Assembly: GCA_947471745.1 (NCBI GenBank)
Contig: CANJKZ010000088.1
Span: 248,001-312,000, forward strand
DNA length: 64,000 nucleotides
DNA from: Closterium sp. Naga37s-1
Lineage: Eukaryota; Streptophyta; Zygnematophyceae; Desmidiales; Closteriaceae
Reading direction: 5' to 3'
Shown here: piece after piece, positions 54,861 to 64,000 of the stretch
How the letters are laid out: each line of letters opens with the position of its first letter
Numbering within the stretch: position 1 is the first letter of the stretch
Program-made: the position numbers and the translations under genes
The notes under the pieces: model-generated
The model's database searches: none
What the model saw: the letters and a program-made list of their open reading frames with translations, nothing else
Told to the model about the DNA's origin: nothing

Positions 54861-55487
54861 GGCTCTACCACTACCAACTATTTTCCTGAGCGTAATCGCA
54901 TCGACTACGTGTTTGTAAGTTATGACCCTTCCTACTCCATTCAAGCTGCTTTTTATGGCTCCGCTAGGAACTGCTTATCTCTGAAAAAGAAATCACTGTA
55001 ATTTGCAAAAATAGACACGCAGTGGCAGTCCCATGGCCCGGTTTCCAGCCTTAAGCTTCCCATCTCAAACCCTAGCTAGGCAAGTCTAGCAAATGGATGC
55101 TAACTACCTAGCTTGCAATCCAGCAGTTCACGCTGCCTCCTCCAGCTGGCGGCAATGTCTTCCAGCTTTCCTAGACTCGGTGTCTGCGAAAACAAACGAA
55201 ACGCATATACATGCACACCTCACAACATCTCATTCGTCAGCCCTAAATTCACCCCCAAGCTGTCAGCCCAGTTACCAGCCCACCCTCCTCCCGAGTTTGC
55301 CACCCTCTGCCTTGTCCCAAACCACTGTTGTTCAGACTGCCAAGTTGCCCGCCCTCGCTCGCCACTTCCCTTCCTCGTATACGCTGCAAGGCACCCCAGT
55401 TATATATAAATGTACACGCTCCTCCAGTACACCCACGCCGTAACGCTCTGTCAGAATTATTCAGGCATGAACCTAAAAATTCTGACA
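54861..55487 (-). repeat. Primer site and 5' LTR of Gypsy P
   Basis: On the element strand TTGGTAGTGGTAGAGCC (54,861-54,877) is a weak match to the initiator tRNA-Met primer site. The LTR runs 54,878-55,487, ends TCTGACA on the plus strand, and has the TATATAA box near 55,400. Most of it aligns with 39,748-40,315. Confidence 0.78.
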
Positions 55488-56234
55488 TCGACTTTTACTT
55501 TACCTATTGATACGATTCAAATTGGGAATTGTAGCCACGGTTCAGAGCTACAAAATATCCGAAATTGGTGAAGTCTACATTTCTGTTCAGAAACCTAGTC
55601 AGCGATTTTGAGTTATTTCGGCCCCCTAAATTACATAGACTCCATCCTTGTTCCTAACTGTATCACACGGGTTATAGGGTGGGGATCTTCAGGTACAGCT
55701 GCTGGCTCCAGACCCTTGACCCCCGAAAGCTGTGCTGCACCCTCCTCCTCATGTGCCGTTGCACTTTCCTCCCCAGCCCACTCCTCTTCCACCTCAAACC
55801 CCAATGTGGCCTGCTTCAGCTGCTGCGGGAGTTGCTCCTTAGGTTGCTTGGACCAGCTGCTGTAGGTGATGTCTGTTAGGATCAGGAACGGAAATGAATG
55901 AACTAGAAAGCAGGTGGGTACAAATAGGAAACACAAAAGTGTTGTACCCTCTAAGAACTACCCCACTACAGCCTAAACAGACTATAGCATATATAAGTTT
56001 GACACACCCCCATAGGCAAAGTGGGGGAGAACAAGAGGTTACAAGAACAGTCAAGAAAAGGCAGAGCAAGCTCAGGGTGGATCACAAAGTCACCACGCAG
56101 TCTGAGCACAAGCAAATGGCCACAAGGCCAGTTCTCATGCAGAGTTATATAAAGGAGAACAAACAATACAGTGAACACAACCTAGCAAGTGTAAGCATGC
56201 AGGTATATGTATATAGAGTACAGTACAAGCAGAG

Positions 56235-57800
56235 TCAAGAGGTAAGCAAGTGAGGCACAGTAGGTACAAGGCCTAAAACAGTACAGAAACGCTGATGATC
56301 ACAAGGCTGAAGTGCCTTGGTGAAAACATCAGCAGTGTTGGCCTGTGAGGCCACGTAAGCAAGACGAAGCTGGCCACGCTGCTGCAACTCTCGAGCAAGG
56401 AAGTAGCGCAGAGCAATGTGCTTCGTTCTGTGCTCCAGTCTGTGCTCCTGACACAAGGCCAACTTGGCCTTGTTGTCGACGTACAGAACTGGAGGAGAAC
56501 AAGGCACCTCTCCCAAGTCGGTCAGCAGATAGGTGAGCCAGTGTAACTCCTGTGCAGCCATGGCTCCAGCGTAGATCTCAGCCTCACAACTGGAGCTGAG
56601 AACAGAAGAAGAGCGGGTAGACCGCGAAGAGACAGAATCGGAGCCAAGACTGAAGGTGTAACCCAGTGACGACCGCTGCGTAGCCAAGTCGTCAACCCAG
56701 GAGGCCTCAGCGTGACCAGTGAGGACAACTCGAGCCCGTCCTCCAAGCACGAGCCCCATGCCCGATGTACTGCACAAGTAGCGCAACACCCTCTTTGCAG
56801 CATCCCAGTGCACCTTTCGGTGTCTGCCGGGAGCCACGTAGCGAGCCAGAAGGCTGAGAGGGTATGCGAGGTCAGGTCGTGTGCAAGTCATCAGGTACAT
56901 GAGGCAGCCCACAAGCTCTGGATACGGGCCACTCGGCTCTACGGACTCGTCCGAAGGTGGAGCTGAGAGTGAGTGACCGGTAGGCAGAGGAGTGGACTGT
57001 GGCGAGGAGTACGTGAAGCCAAAGCGCTGAAGGACCTGCTGCACCATGTGTGACTGAGTAAAGATAATGGTGCGCTGTGCTCTGTCCCGGGTGATCCGCA
57101 AGCCAAGATAGCTTGTCAGCTCACCCAGGTCTGTGCACGTGTGTCTCTTCTGCAGCTCGGACTTCACGTGGGCGAGTGCCTCAGTGTCAGCAGTAGCAAA
57201 GACGAGGTCGTCTACGTACACGAGAACGTAGAACGGCGGAAGAGTGGTGTCAGTGCGTAAAAACAGTGAAGGTTCAGCAGTGGAAGGAGCAAAACTAAGA
57301 GTAGCAAGAGTGGTCCTCAGTGTGTCGTGCCACTCACGGGGTGCCTGGCGGAGACCGTAGACTGGCCGCCGGAGGCTCCACTGGGTACCAGCAGGAAACG
57401 ACCCAGTGAAGCCAGGTGGGCGGCGCAGCCAGATCTCCTCGTGCAGGCTGCCCTGTAGGAAGGCTGTGGTGAAGTCAAGCGAGTGAAGCTCGTAGTCACG
57501 CTGAGCAGCTACGTGCAGCAGTACCTAAAGAGTGGTCATCTTCGGGGTAGGGGAGAAGGTCTGGAAGAAGTCAACTCCCTGTCGCTGACTGAAGGCACGT
57601 GCAACGTAGCGCGCCTTGAAGACAGGCGGAGAACCCGGCGGCCGCTTCACCCTGAAGATCCACATGCCACTGACGATGTTCGCCCCAGGTGGGGGAACCT
57701 CGTCGACGTAGGTGCGTGTGGACTTCCAGGAAGCCATCTCGGCGTCCATGGCTGCCTGCCACTGAGAGGAGTAGGGACCCTCTATCGCCTCTGCGTAAGA
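56235..57800 (-). pseudogene. Copia S reverse transcriptase and RNase H
   Basis: RT with WKSTRTYVDEVPPPGANIVS, WIFRVKRPPGSP, KARYVARAFSQRQGVDFF and the YVDD box near 57,205-57,220. RNase H with GCLMYLMTCTRPDLAY, VLYVDNKAKLALCQE and ANTADVFTKAL. Well preserved. Confidence 0.9.
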
Positions 57801-59459
57801 GCGCGGGGTCGGGATGTCTGGTGCATCCGGGTCTCCCTCAGGGACAAGCAGCATGGATACGAGATGAGGTACAGCAGCGGCAAAGCACTCAAACTCCTCC
57901 TGTCTGTCCTCAAGAACGTCCGTGCCAAGAGCACACTCACCCCCGACGGACGGAGGACAGACAGACACAGACGCAGACTCAGCAACAAGACTAGTGGTGT
58001 AGTCTAGGCGACAGGCTGCAGCAAAGTCAACAAGCTCAGCAACGAGAGCAGACGCATCGGTGGACTCAAACAAAGGGTCAGTGATAGCAGTGGCCAGAAA
58101 GCGCGTGACAGTAGGACTATCAGCACGAAGGGAGTCAGACTCCGGGTCCGGCCGTCAGGAAGAGAGGACGCGGGAGGAGACGGCAGAGGGACACGCTGTG
58201 GAGCGCGAACAGTGCGGACAGGCGACACAGAACGAGACTCAGGCGACGCAGGACGCGACTCAGTCTCACGACGCTCCGTAAGACCTGTAGTCCGTCCAGA
58301 GTAAGGAGAAGGACCAGGCAGGGGAGAGGCCAACTGTAACTGCGACTGTGACTGGACAGGCGGTAGACTCAGTGCAGGAGGAGTAGGACCAGGAGAAGGC
58401 GGTAGACCAAGAACCTGCTGAAGGAGCGGAACATAGTACGCCCGCGGCCGCGCAGCGCCTCCAGAAACAGCAGAGACAGCACCAGTACCCTCAGCTCCAG
58501 GGTCTCCAGTAACAACTCCCGCAGCACCACCAGCTCTAGCACTTGCAGCTCCAACGCCTGCAGCACCACCAGTCCCAGCAGCTCCAGTAGCTGCAGCACC
58601 AGCAGCACCTCCAGCAGCTCCAGCAACAGCAGCACCTCTAGCAGCTCCAACACCAGCAGCACCTCAAGCAGCACCAGCACCAGCAGCACCTCCAGCAGCT
58701 CCAGCACCAGCAGCACCTCCAGTACCAGCAGTACGGCTACAGCGTCGAGCGTACCACTCACGAAGTCGCTGCGGAGAGAGGGGTTCCCGTCGCAACGGAA
58801 CACCCGGAGAACCTCCAGACTCAGCACACGCAGGCTCAGCACTCCCAAACTCAGCACCCCCAGGCTCCACACGCTCAGGCTCAGCACCCCCAGGCTCCAC
58901 ACGCTCAGGCTCAGCACCCCCAGGCTCCGCACCCCCAGTCTCCGCACCCCCAGTCCCCACACCCACAGGCTCAGCACCCCTAGCAGCACCTGAGTCGACA
59001 GCTACCTCGACCGGCTCGGCAGGGTCTACCTGAGAAACACCTGAGGGGGCATGACCCTGAGGGGGGAGGGGGTCTACCGGAGGAGGACCTGGCGCTAGGA
59101 AGAGCGGCGGGGGGGGGAGAGAGGCAGTGCGGTAGGGATAGAGACGGTAGTAAGACACCGACTCGTCGAACGTGACGTCCTGAGAGGACAGAACACGACG
59201 CGAGGTGGGGTGGTAGAACTGCCACCCGGCTGCATCAGGGGGGAAGCCAAGGAAGACGCAGGGAACGGCACGGGAGGACAGCTTGTCCGCTGAAGTATCG
59301 CGAACAAAAGCTCGAGATCCCCAGACACGGAACGCGGACGCATCGCCAACCTTCCCCGTCCACCGCTGAGTAGGTGTGGTCTCCGGCAAGGAGACATGAG
59401 GCTGAAGGTTGATCTGATGCGCAGCGTACTGAACCGCAAACGGCCACAAAAAATGGGGA
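57800..59459 (-). pseudogene. Copia S linker and integrase C-terminus
   Basis: Linker with Gly/Ala tract from CCAGCAGCACCTCCAGCAGC-like repeats (about 58,560-58,740), RLREWYARR motif and repeated EPGGA/EPERV units (about 58,820-58,980). The integrase C-terminus has WGSRAFVRDTSADKLS, CVFLGFPPDAAGWQFYHP and FDESVSYYRLYPYR. Confidence 0.85.
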
Positions 59460-59690
59460 GTGGTATCAGAGCGAAGGTCTCGGGTTCGAATCCCAGTGTA
59501 TGCACTTCGAGCATCCCAGTGCGGGTGGGTGTCAGAGGTCCACTTGTGATCCCCGATTGATCCTAGGGAAGGGTTACAGGCTCGTTGTCCTGGGTGGTTA
59601 TGGGCACACTGACCCGCTACTTAACAAGCCCTTTTATCCCAATGGTCTAGTGGTTGGGATTCTGACAATGTCCTCCATAAATTGGACATC
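59460..59690 (+). repeat. tRNA-like Pol III box fragments (possible SINE remnant)
   Basis: GGTATCAGAGCG then GGTCTCGGGTTCGAATCCC (59,478-59,496), the latter a good Pol III B box. About 150 bp further, CCCAATGGTCTAGTGGTTGGGATTC (about 59,639-59,663) resembles an A-box region of tRNA-Glu type. Order and spacing do not fit an intact tRNA gene. The piece could be a tRNA-derived SINE scrap, two tandem copies cut at their junction, or a retroelement primer site plus leader. Confidence 0.4.
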
Positions 59691-60860
59691 CCCGCTGTCA
59701 AATACCACTCCCTTGCGTCGCTCCCATAGCAGCCATCCCTTGCTTTCTGCTGTCAACCCCAAATGCGCACACCGAACAGCCGTTTCTCGCACGTTTCATT
59801 TTTCGCTGGCAGCTGCTTCGCGTTGATCTTGTCGATATACATCGGGTCGGAAGTCGTGGGGGTTTTGATCGCTCCGCGCCAAAGTTCTTATTCAGCTGGT
59901 TGTGTCGTGCCCCATGCGAGCCACACAGCATGTCAAACAGCTTTGCCACGCTAACCACGTCCTTGTAACTAGAGCAATTTGCCACAACCTATCGGCGAAT
60001 TTCTTGTTTCAGTTCTGCGAAAGAATTCTGAATCTTTTTTGCTTCGGCCAGGTCGGGAATTCGATTGTAGTAGTTTTCCATATTCAGTGTGTATTGTGCT
60101 GCGCGCGAGAACTATCGGTGACGATAAACATTCGTGCGCCATATATGTGTTGTTAACTGGGTTTGAATTAGTTAGTTAAAGCTTCCTGAAACTGCTCCCA
60201 CGTCCCTCTACCTCGAACGAAGGCACTATTCACAAAAATCCACTCGAGTTCCGGGCCTCGCAACAGTGTGCTGCGAGCCATAATCTTGTCGTGGTTCGGG
60301 GTCGTGCATCCGACAGCTTCGAAGAAAATCTTGAGTGTAGTGAGAAATCTATGGACGTCGTTGCTTCGATTGCTCGGTTCGAACGCCCCTGATAGCCTCG
60401 ATTCGTCGCTTCGATGTGTACGGTAGTTGTCGTAGCCATAGTCGCAGGTGGTGTTGCTGCCGTTGCTGTTGGATTCACTTCGGCTGTGGACTGGTTCGTG
60501 GGTACATTCGCGGGTCGCTAGAGCTCTGCACGTGTCTGATCTTGCGTCACGAAGTTGAGATGTTTCTTGGATAAATTCGTCGCCCGTGCCCTCCATGCTT
60601 GTTCAATTAGCTGTACAAGGGGGGTTAAAAGCCAGACTCTGAACTGGTTTTTATGTACCCGTCGTCGCCCCCTGGCAGTTATTTTTTGTCTGGGTTAGTA
60701 GCAAACTTAAACTAAAGTGAAAACAGGCTCTGACTACCAAGTATGAGAGTGTCAATGTTTCAGTTCAATATTCAATCATGCGCCTGGTTACAAGGTCGTA
60801 GCTATATATAGGCACGATACAAGCCAGGTAACCTTGGTGTTCCTAGAAACCGAGGCTCTT
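59690..60860 (-). mobile_element. Gypsy R remnant (gag and 5' LTR)
   Basis: Minus-strand gag pieces (about 59,698-59,985 and 60,168-60,596; LLRGPELEWIFVNSAFVRGR recalls gag of Gypsy B, LLRGPAIEWISRSGLLNQGE). Then a leader with no genes, a primer site TTGGTAGTCAGAGCC on the element strand (about 60,726-60,740), and an LTR piece with a CTATATATAG box near 60,809-60,818. It is a relative of Gypsy B but with a different LTR. Broken and short. Confidence 0.75.
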
Positions 60861-61298
60861 GAACGTGTGGGGTAGAGCCATTTGGAATTCAGTGAGTCAT
60901 TCGGTGACCAGATTAACATGTGGCCCTGTGTCTCACGCCCACAGGTTATGCCGACCCTACTCTGGACTAGGTCCCCTGGTGTTGCGGTTGCGTTTCGCGT
61001 CTGGGGCTGCCTTGCTTACGTCCGCGTTTCTTGCGCGGACAAGCTCTCAACCCGCACTATCCCTTGTGTCTTCCTCGGCTTCCCCTTCCATTCCGTGGCT
61101 ATAATACCACCCTTCATTTCACCGGTTCCTTCACACTTAGGACGTCACCTTTGACAAGTCTGCCTGTTTCTACAATCGCTTCTCTCACCGAGGTTCCTTG
61201 GTTTATTCAGCTCCCCTGTTTCTCACTCATTTTCCTTCCCCTGGTACCACTCCCCCATAGATCCCCTTCCCCCATGTCCTGCCCGTCTGGTGTGTCAT
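60860..61298 (+). mobile_element. Copia T scrap (integrase C-terminus)
   Basis: Plus-strand traces of the clan integrase C-terminus: FRVWGCLAYVRVSCADKLST (about 60,987-61,050), CVFLGFPFHS and a degraded TFDKSACFYNR-like block near 61,145-61,180. It is heavily damaged, old, and lies between Gypsy R and M3. Confidence 0.65.
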
Positions 61299-62101
61299 GC
61301 TAGGATTCAGGACAGGGTCTAGGTCGTTTAATGCAAAATCGTCAACTAGGTTTCAGGACAAAAAAACTTGTCTTCACAAGAAGTTCCACCGACCAAATAC
61401 GCACTGTTAGAACTTCACAAAGAACTAAAAATGTTGTAGCTCTATAATGAAGCTATAATTTCCAATTTGAATTGTATCAAAAGATGGAGAATTTCTTGGG
61501 ATATTAATTTCGGCGCATAGGGGGGTATGCTGGGGTATGCTGGAGGTCAAACTTCATTCAAACTAGATTCACCAAGATTCACGCAAAGAATTCGAGCAAG
61601 AAACTAGATAGTAGAGGATGAGGACGAGAGGGAAGGTTCCCAGGGAGTCTCCAAACAACGAAGCCCCATAAGCACACCACATCCCCTCCCTATGGGAACC
61701 CAACTTTGACCCTTGTCATTTTCCCAACCTTCTTAATCCACCTCACCTCAATCGGCCACACTTGCCAACATGGTTTTGTTTCTCCAAAGCACATGGCAGC
61801 ATCTACAGTAGAGTGACAAAAATTACCAACCCCCAATGGTCTATACGACACACAGAGTCACCCCACAAATTCCCTAAGTCGCCACAACCAAATATAATAA
61901 GCAAACGAACTTCAACCGTTCGTAACTTTCTCATTTGTACTCTGATTGGCACTATCCTTGGTTCATCAGAAAGCTTCTGAGCAGAGAAGTCATTTCAGAT
62001 ATCTTCTCAAGAAAAATAAAATTCACACACACTCATAACATCCGAACCACACCGAGTACAAGTTCTTTCACACGCATACAATGCATGTAAGATATATATC
62101 A
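61299..62101 (-). mobile_element. M3, third copy of the M-family LTR
   Basis: Minus-strand relative of M1 and M2. Shared boxes include AGATATCTGAAATGACTTCT, GTTGGCAAGTGTGGCC, ACCTTCCCTCTCGTCC and CCCCCTATGCGCCGAAAT (all on the minus strand). Plus-strand ends are about TGCTAGG and TATATCA. No matching target duplication was found: T lies on one side and U on the other. Identity to M2 is visibly lower than expected of recent copies. Confidence 0.8.
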
Positions 62102-64000
62102 GCAGTGTCAGCCCTAGTGGCCACGTACGCAAGACAAAGCTGGCCACGCTGCTGCAACTCTCAAGCAAGGAAGTATCGCAGGGCAATGTGCTTTGTTCTG
62201 TGCTCCAGTCCGTGCTCTTGAGACAAGGCAATCATGGCCTTGTTGTCTACGTACAGAACTGGAAGGGGAACGAGGCTGCTCTCCCAAGTCGGTCAACAGG
62301 TAGGTGAGCAAGCATAGCTCCTGTGCAGCCATGGCCCCTGCGTAGATCTCGGCCTCACAACTGGAGTTGAGAACCAAAGACGAGCGGGTAGACCGCCAAG
62401 AAATAGAGCCAGAACCGAGGCTGAAGGTGTAACCCTGTGACGACCGCTGAGTAGTTGAGTCGTCAACCCAAGAAGCGTCTGCGTGACCAGTGAGGACAAC
62501 TGGACCCCGTCCTCCAAGCACGAGCCCCATGCCCGACGTACTGCACAAGTAACGCAGTACCCTCTTTGCAGCATCCAAGTGCACCTTGCGGTGCCTACCG
62601 AGAGCCACGTAGCGAGCCAGAAGGCTGAGAGGGTACGCGAGGTCAGGTCGTGTGCACGTCATCAGGTACATGAGGCAACCCACAAGCTCTGGGTACGGAC
62701 CACTCAACTCTACGGACTGTCCAAAGGTGGAGCCGAGAGCGAGTGGCCGGTAGACAGAGGAGTGGGCTGTAGCGAGGAGAACTGGAAGCGAAAGAGCTGA
62801 AGGACCTGGTGCACCATGTGTGACTGAGTCAGGGTGATGGTGTGCCGTGCTTTGTCCCGGGTGATCTGCAAGCCAAGATAGCTGCGCAGTTCACCCAGGT
62901 CAGGGCAGGTGTGTCTCTTCTGCAGCTCCGACTTCACAAGGGTCAGTGCCTCAGTGTCAGCAAATGGCAAAGACCAGGTCGTCGAAGTAGACGAGGACGT
63001 AGAACGGCGGCAGCGAGGTGTCGGTGCATAGAAACAGCGACGGGTCAGCAGTAGAAGGAGCAAACCCAAGAGCCGCAAGTGTAGTCCTCACTGTGTCGTG
63101 CCACTCGCGAGGCGCCTGGCGGAGACCGTAGAGTGGCCGCCGGAGGCTCCACTGGGTACCTGCAAGAAACGAGCTAGTGAAGCCAGGTGGGTGGCGCAGG
63201 CAGATCTTCTTGTGAAGGCTGCCCTGCAAGAAAGCTGTGCTGAAGTCAAGAGAGTGCAGCTTGTAGTCACGCTGAGCAGAAACGTGCAGCAACACCCAAA
63301 GAGTGGTCATCTTCAGGGTGGGGGAGAAGGTCTGGAAGTAGTCAACCCCCTGTCGCTGACTGAAGCCTCGAGCAACGTAACGCGCCTTGAAGGCAGGCGG
63401 AGAGCCTGGCGGCCGCTTCACCCTGAAAATCCACATGTTCGCCCAAGACAGGGGAACTGCGTAGACGTAGGTACCTGTGGACTTCCAGGATGCCATCTCG
63501 GCATTCATGGCTGCCTGCCACTGAGAGGAGTAAGGACCCGTAATCGCCTCTGCATAAGAGCGCGGGGTCGGGATGTCTGGAGCATATGGGTCTCCCTCAG
63601 GGGCAAGCAGCATGGAAGCGAAACGAGGTACAGCAGTTGCAAGAGACTCAAAGTCCTCCTGCTTGTCCTCAAGGACGTCCGTGCCAAGAGCACACTGACC
63701 CCCGACAGACGGAGGATTGGCAGACTCAGACCCAGCAACAAGAGCAGTGGCATAGTCTAGACGACAGGCAGCAGCAAAGTCAAAAAGCTCAGCAACGAGG
63801 GCAGACGCAGCAGTGGACTCAAAGGAAGGGTCAGTGACAATAGTGGCGAGGAGACGAGGGACAGTGGGACTGGCAGCACGCACAAGGTCGGACTCAGGGT
63901 CGGGGACGATAGGAAGAGAGGACTCAGGAGGAGGTGGCAGAGGAACACGCTGTGGACCAGAGGAAGGACGAAGTGCCATAGCGTGCGTGCCGGGGACAGG
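62102..64000 (-). mobile_element. Copia U, short-LTR clan, runs off the window
   Basis: RNase H (62,102-62,700), RT (about 62,900-63,560; LVYFDDLVFA context near 62,975-63,010) and the start of the linker (to 64,000). The 3' UTR and LTR are absent because M3 abuts. Sequence resembles N and S. Broken, with a few breaks; the 5' part lies beyond the window. Confidence 0.88.

Larger units (their letters stand above)
45400..54877 (-). pseudogene. Gypsy P gag (split by Copia N)
   Basis: The left part (about 45,440-46,020) carries a Cys/His-rich region around 45,790-45,860, probably the zinc knuckle, and basic stretches. The right part (54,071-54,877) holds the capsid core (YYGRLVELGEDMNCQDHGRLI, FIHGLSFTLQQDAHV) and a Gly/Pro/Arg-rich N-terminal region (YTQLPKIEVPERFSGNARQG). 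Copia N sits between them. Confidence 0.75.
39560..55487 (-). mobile_element. Gypsy P carrying a C5-DNA methyltransferase, split by Copia N
   Basis: Minus-strand Ty3/Gypsy in the order 5' LTR (54,878-55,487), primer site, gag, zinc-knuckle region, protease, cytosine-5 DNA methyltransferase domain, reverse transcriptase, RNase H, integrase, 3' LTR (39,560-40,315). Copia N occupies 46,029-54,065. LTRs share TGTCAGAATT-type terminal inverted repeats and differ by about 6% in the part compared by eye, so P is clearly older than A or N. It is broken, with roughly ten breaks. No chromodomain was seen after integrase. Confidence 0.9.
38992..55660 (+). mobile_element. M1, LTR-only element split by Gypsy P
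   Basis: Left part 38,992-39,559, right part 55,488 to about 55,660. Together they match M2 (48,134-49,002) from end to end: the left part covers TGTTGTGTGAGG... to CCCCCTAGTGCGCC, the right part covers TTCAAATTGGGAA... to the final CCTAAC. Gypsy P entered at 39,560/55,487, leaving TTGA and TCGA, a near target duplication with one difference. No coding capacity. Confidence 0.85.
38150..55873 (-). mobile_element. Copia L fragment, outermost layer of the nest
   Basis: Two pieces of one minus-strand Copia. The left piece (38,150-38,991) has the start of reverse transcriptase down to the catalytic YVD region (about 38,185) and the end of the linker (APTQPLTMEEALNGLDRDKW, about 38,710-38,800). 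The right piece (about 55,661-55,873) has the more upstream linker (acidic, EEEWAGEE). An M-family LTR (M1) sits between them and is itself split by Gypsy P. L is a fragment, broken, and the oldest layer here. Confidence 0.75.
55874..59459 (-). mobile_element. Copia S, short-LTR clan, 3' half
   Basis: 3' LTR 55,874-56,004 (TGTTAGG...TTTGACA), 3' UTR, RNase H and RT (56,235-57,800), linker (57,800-59,080) and integrase C-terminus (to 59,459). The 5' half is absent; at 59,460 unrelated tRNA-like sequence begins. It is close to Copia F in LTR and RT. Few breaks are seen in what remains, so it may be rather young. Confidence 0.88.

Noticed and set aside
55631-55936. Possible host acidic protein on the minus strand
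   Set aside because: Fits the acidic integrase-RT linker of Copia L, whose other half lies at 38,625-38,991; its upstream part is LTR sequence of Copia S.
59460-59540. Intact tRNA gene
   Set aside because: B box present, but no acceptor stem, no A box at the right distance and no anticodon arm.

Overview
The window holds nothing but transposable elements. I found no host gene, no rRNA, no intact tRNA and no CRISPR array. LTR retrotransposons and their fragments cover essentially all 64 kb: many Ty1/Copia copies, three Ty3/Gypsy copies, and one non-coding LTR family seen three times. A large, repeat-rich, GC-rich nuclear genome of the green-plant lineage is the best fit: primer-binding sites are complementary to initiator tRNA-Met, one Gypsy element is a chromodomain chromovirus, and Copia lineages are diverse. 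A second Gypsy element carries a C5-cytosine DNA methyltransferase domain, an arrangement reported in charophyte algae (and, in other retroelements, in dinoflagellates). A streptophyte alga is therefore my favoured host, as an inference.

Layout, left to right. 1-437 is a Copia linker fragment. 438-12,829 is a minus-strand Gypsy chromovirus (B), split by a young plus-strand Copia (A, 2,818-9,685) with identical 125-bp LTRs and a GTTCC target duplication. 12,830 to about 18,190 is a minus-strand Copia of another lineage (C). 18,190-20,518 holds a Copia 3' tail (V) and a reduced Copia (E). 20,519-34,030 is a patchwork of short-LTR Copia pieces (I, H, F, G, J) in both orientations. 34,035-37,100 is a third Copia lineage (K), next to a block extremely rich in GTCGAC.

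38,150-55,873 is a five-level nest. Copia L was hit by an LTR-only element (M1), M1 by a Gypsy carrying the methyltransferase (P), P by a short-LTR Copia (N, target duplication CCTCC), and N by another M-family solo LTR (M2, target duplication TCAGC). 55,874-59,459 is Copia S. 59,460-59,690 has tRNA-like Pol III boxes. Then come a Gypsy gag/LTR remnant (R), a Copia scrap (T), a third M copy (M3) and Copia U, which runs off the window end.

The commonest elements (A, F, G, H, I, J, N, S, V, and probably T, U and W) form one short-LTR Copia clan. The plan is LTR of about 130 bp, tRNA-Met primer site, GC-rich minisatellite leader, gag with a poly-glycine tract and an unusual Cys/His cluster, protease, integrase, a long Gly/Ala/Glu/Pro repeat linker, reverse transcriptase, RNase H, then a conserved 3' UTR ending in a G-rich polypurine tract. 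All coding parts are treated as element fossils; most are broken.
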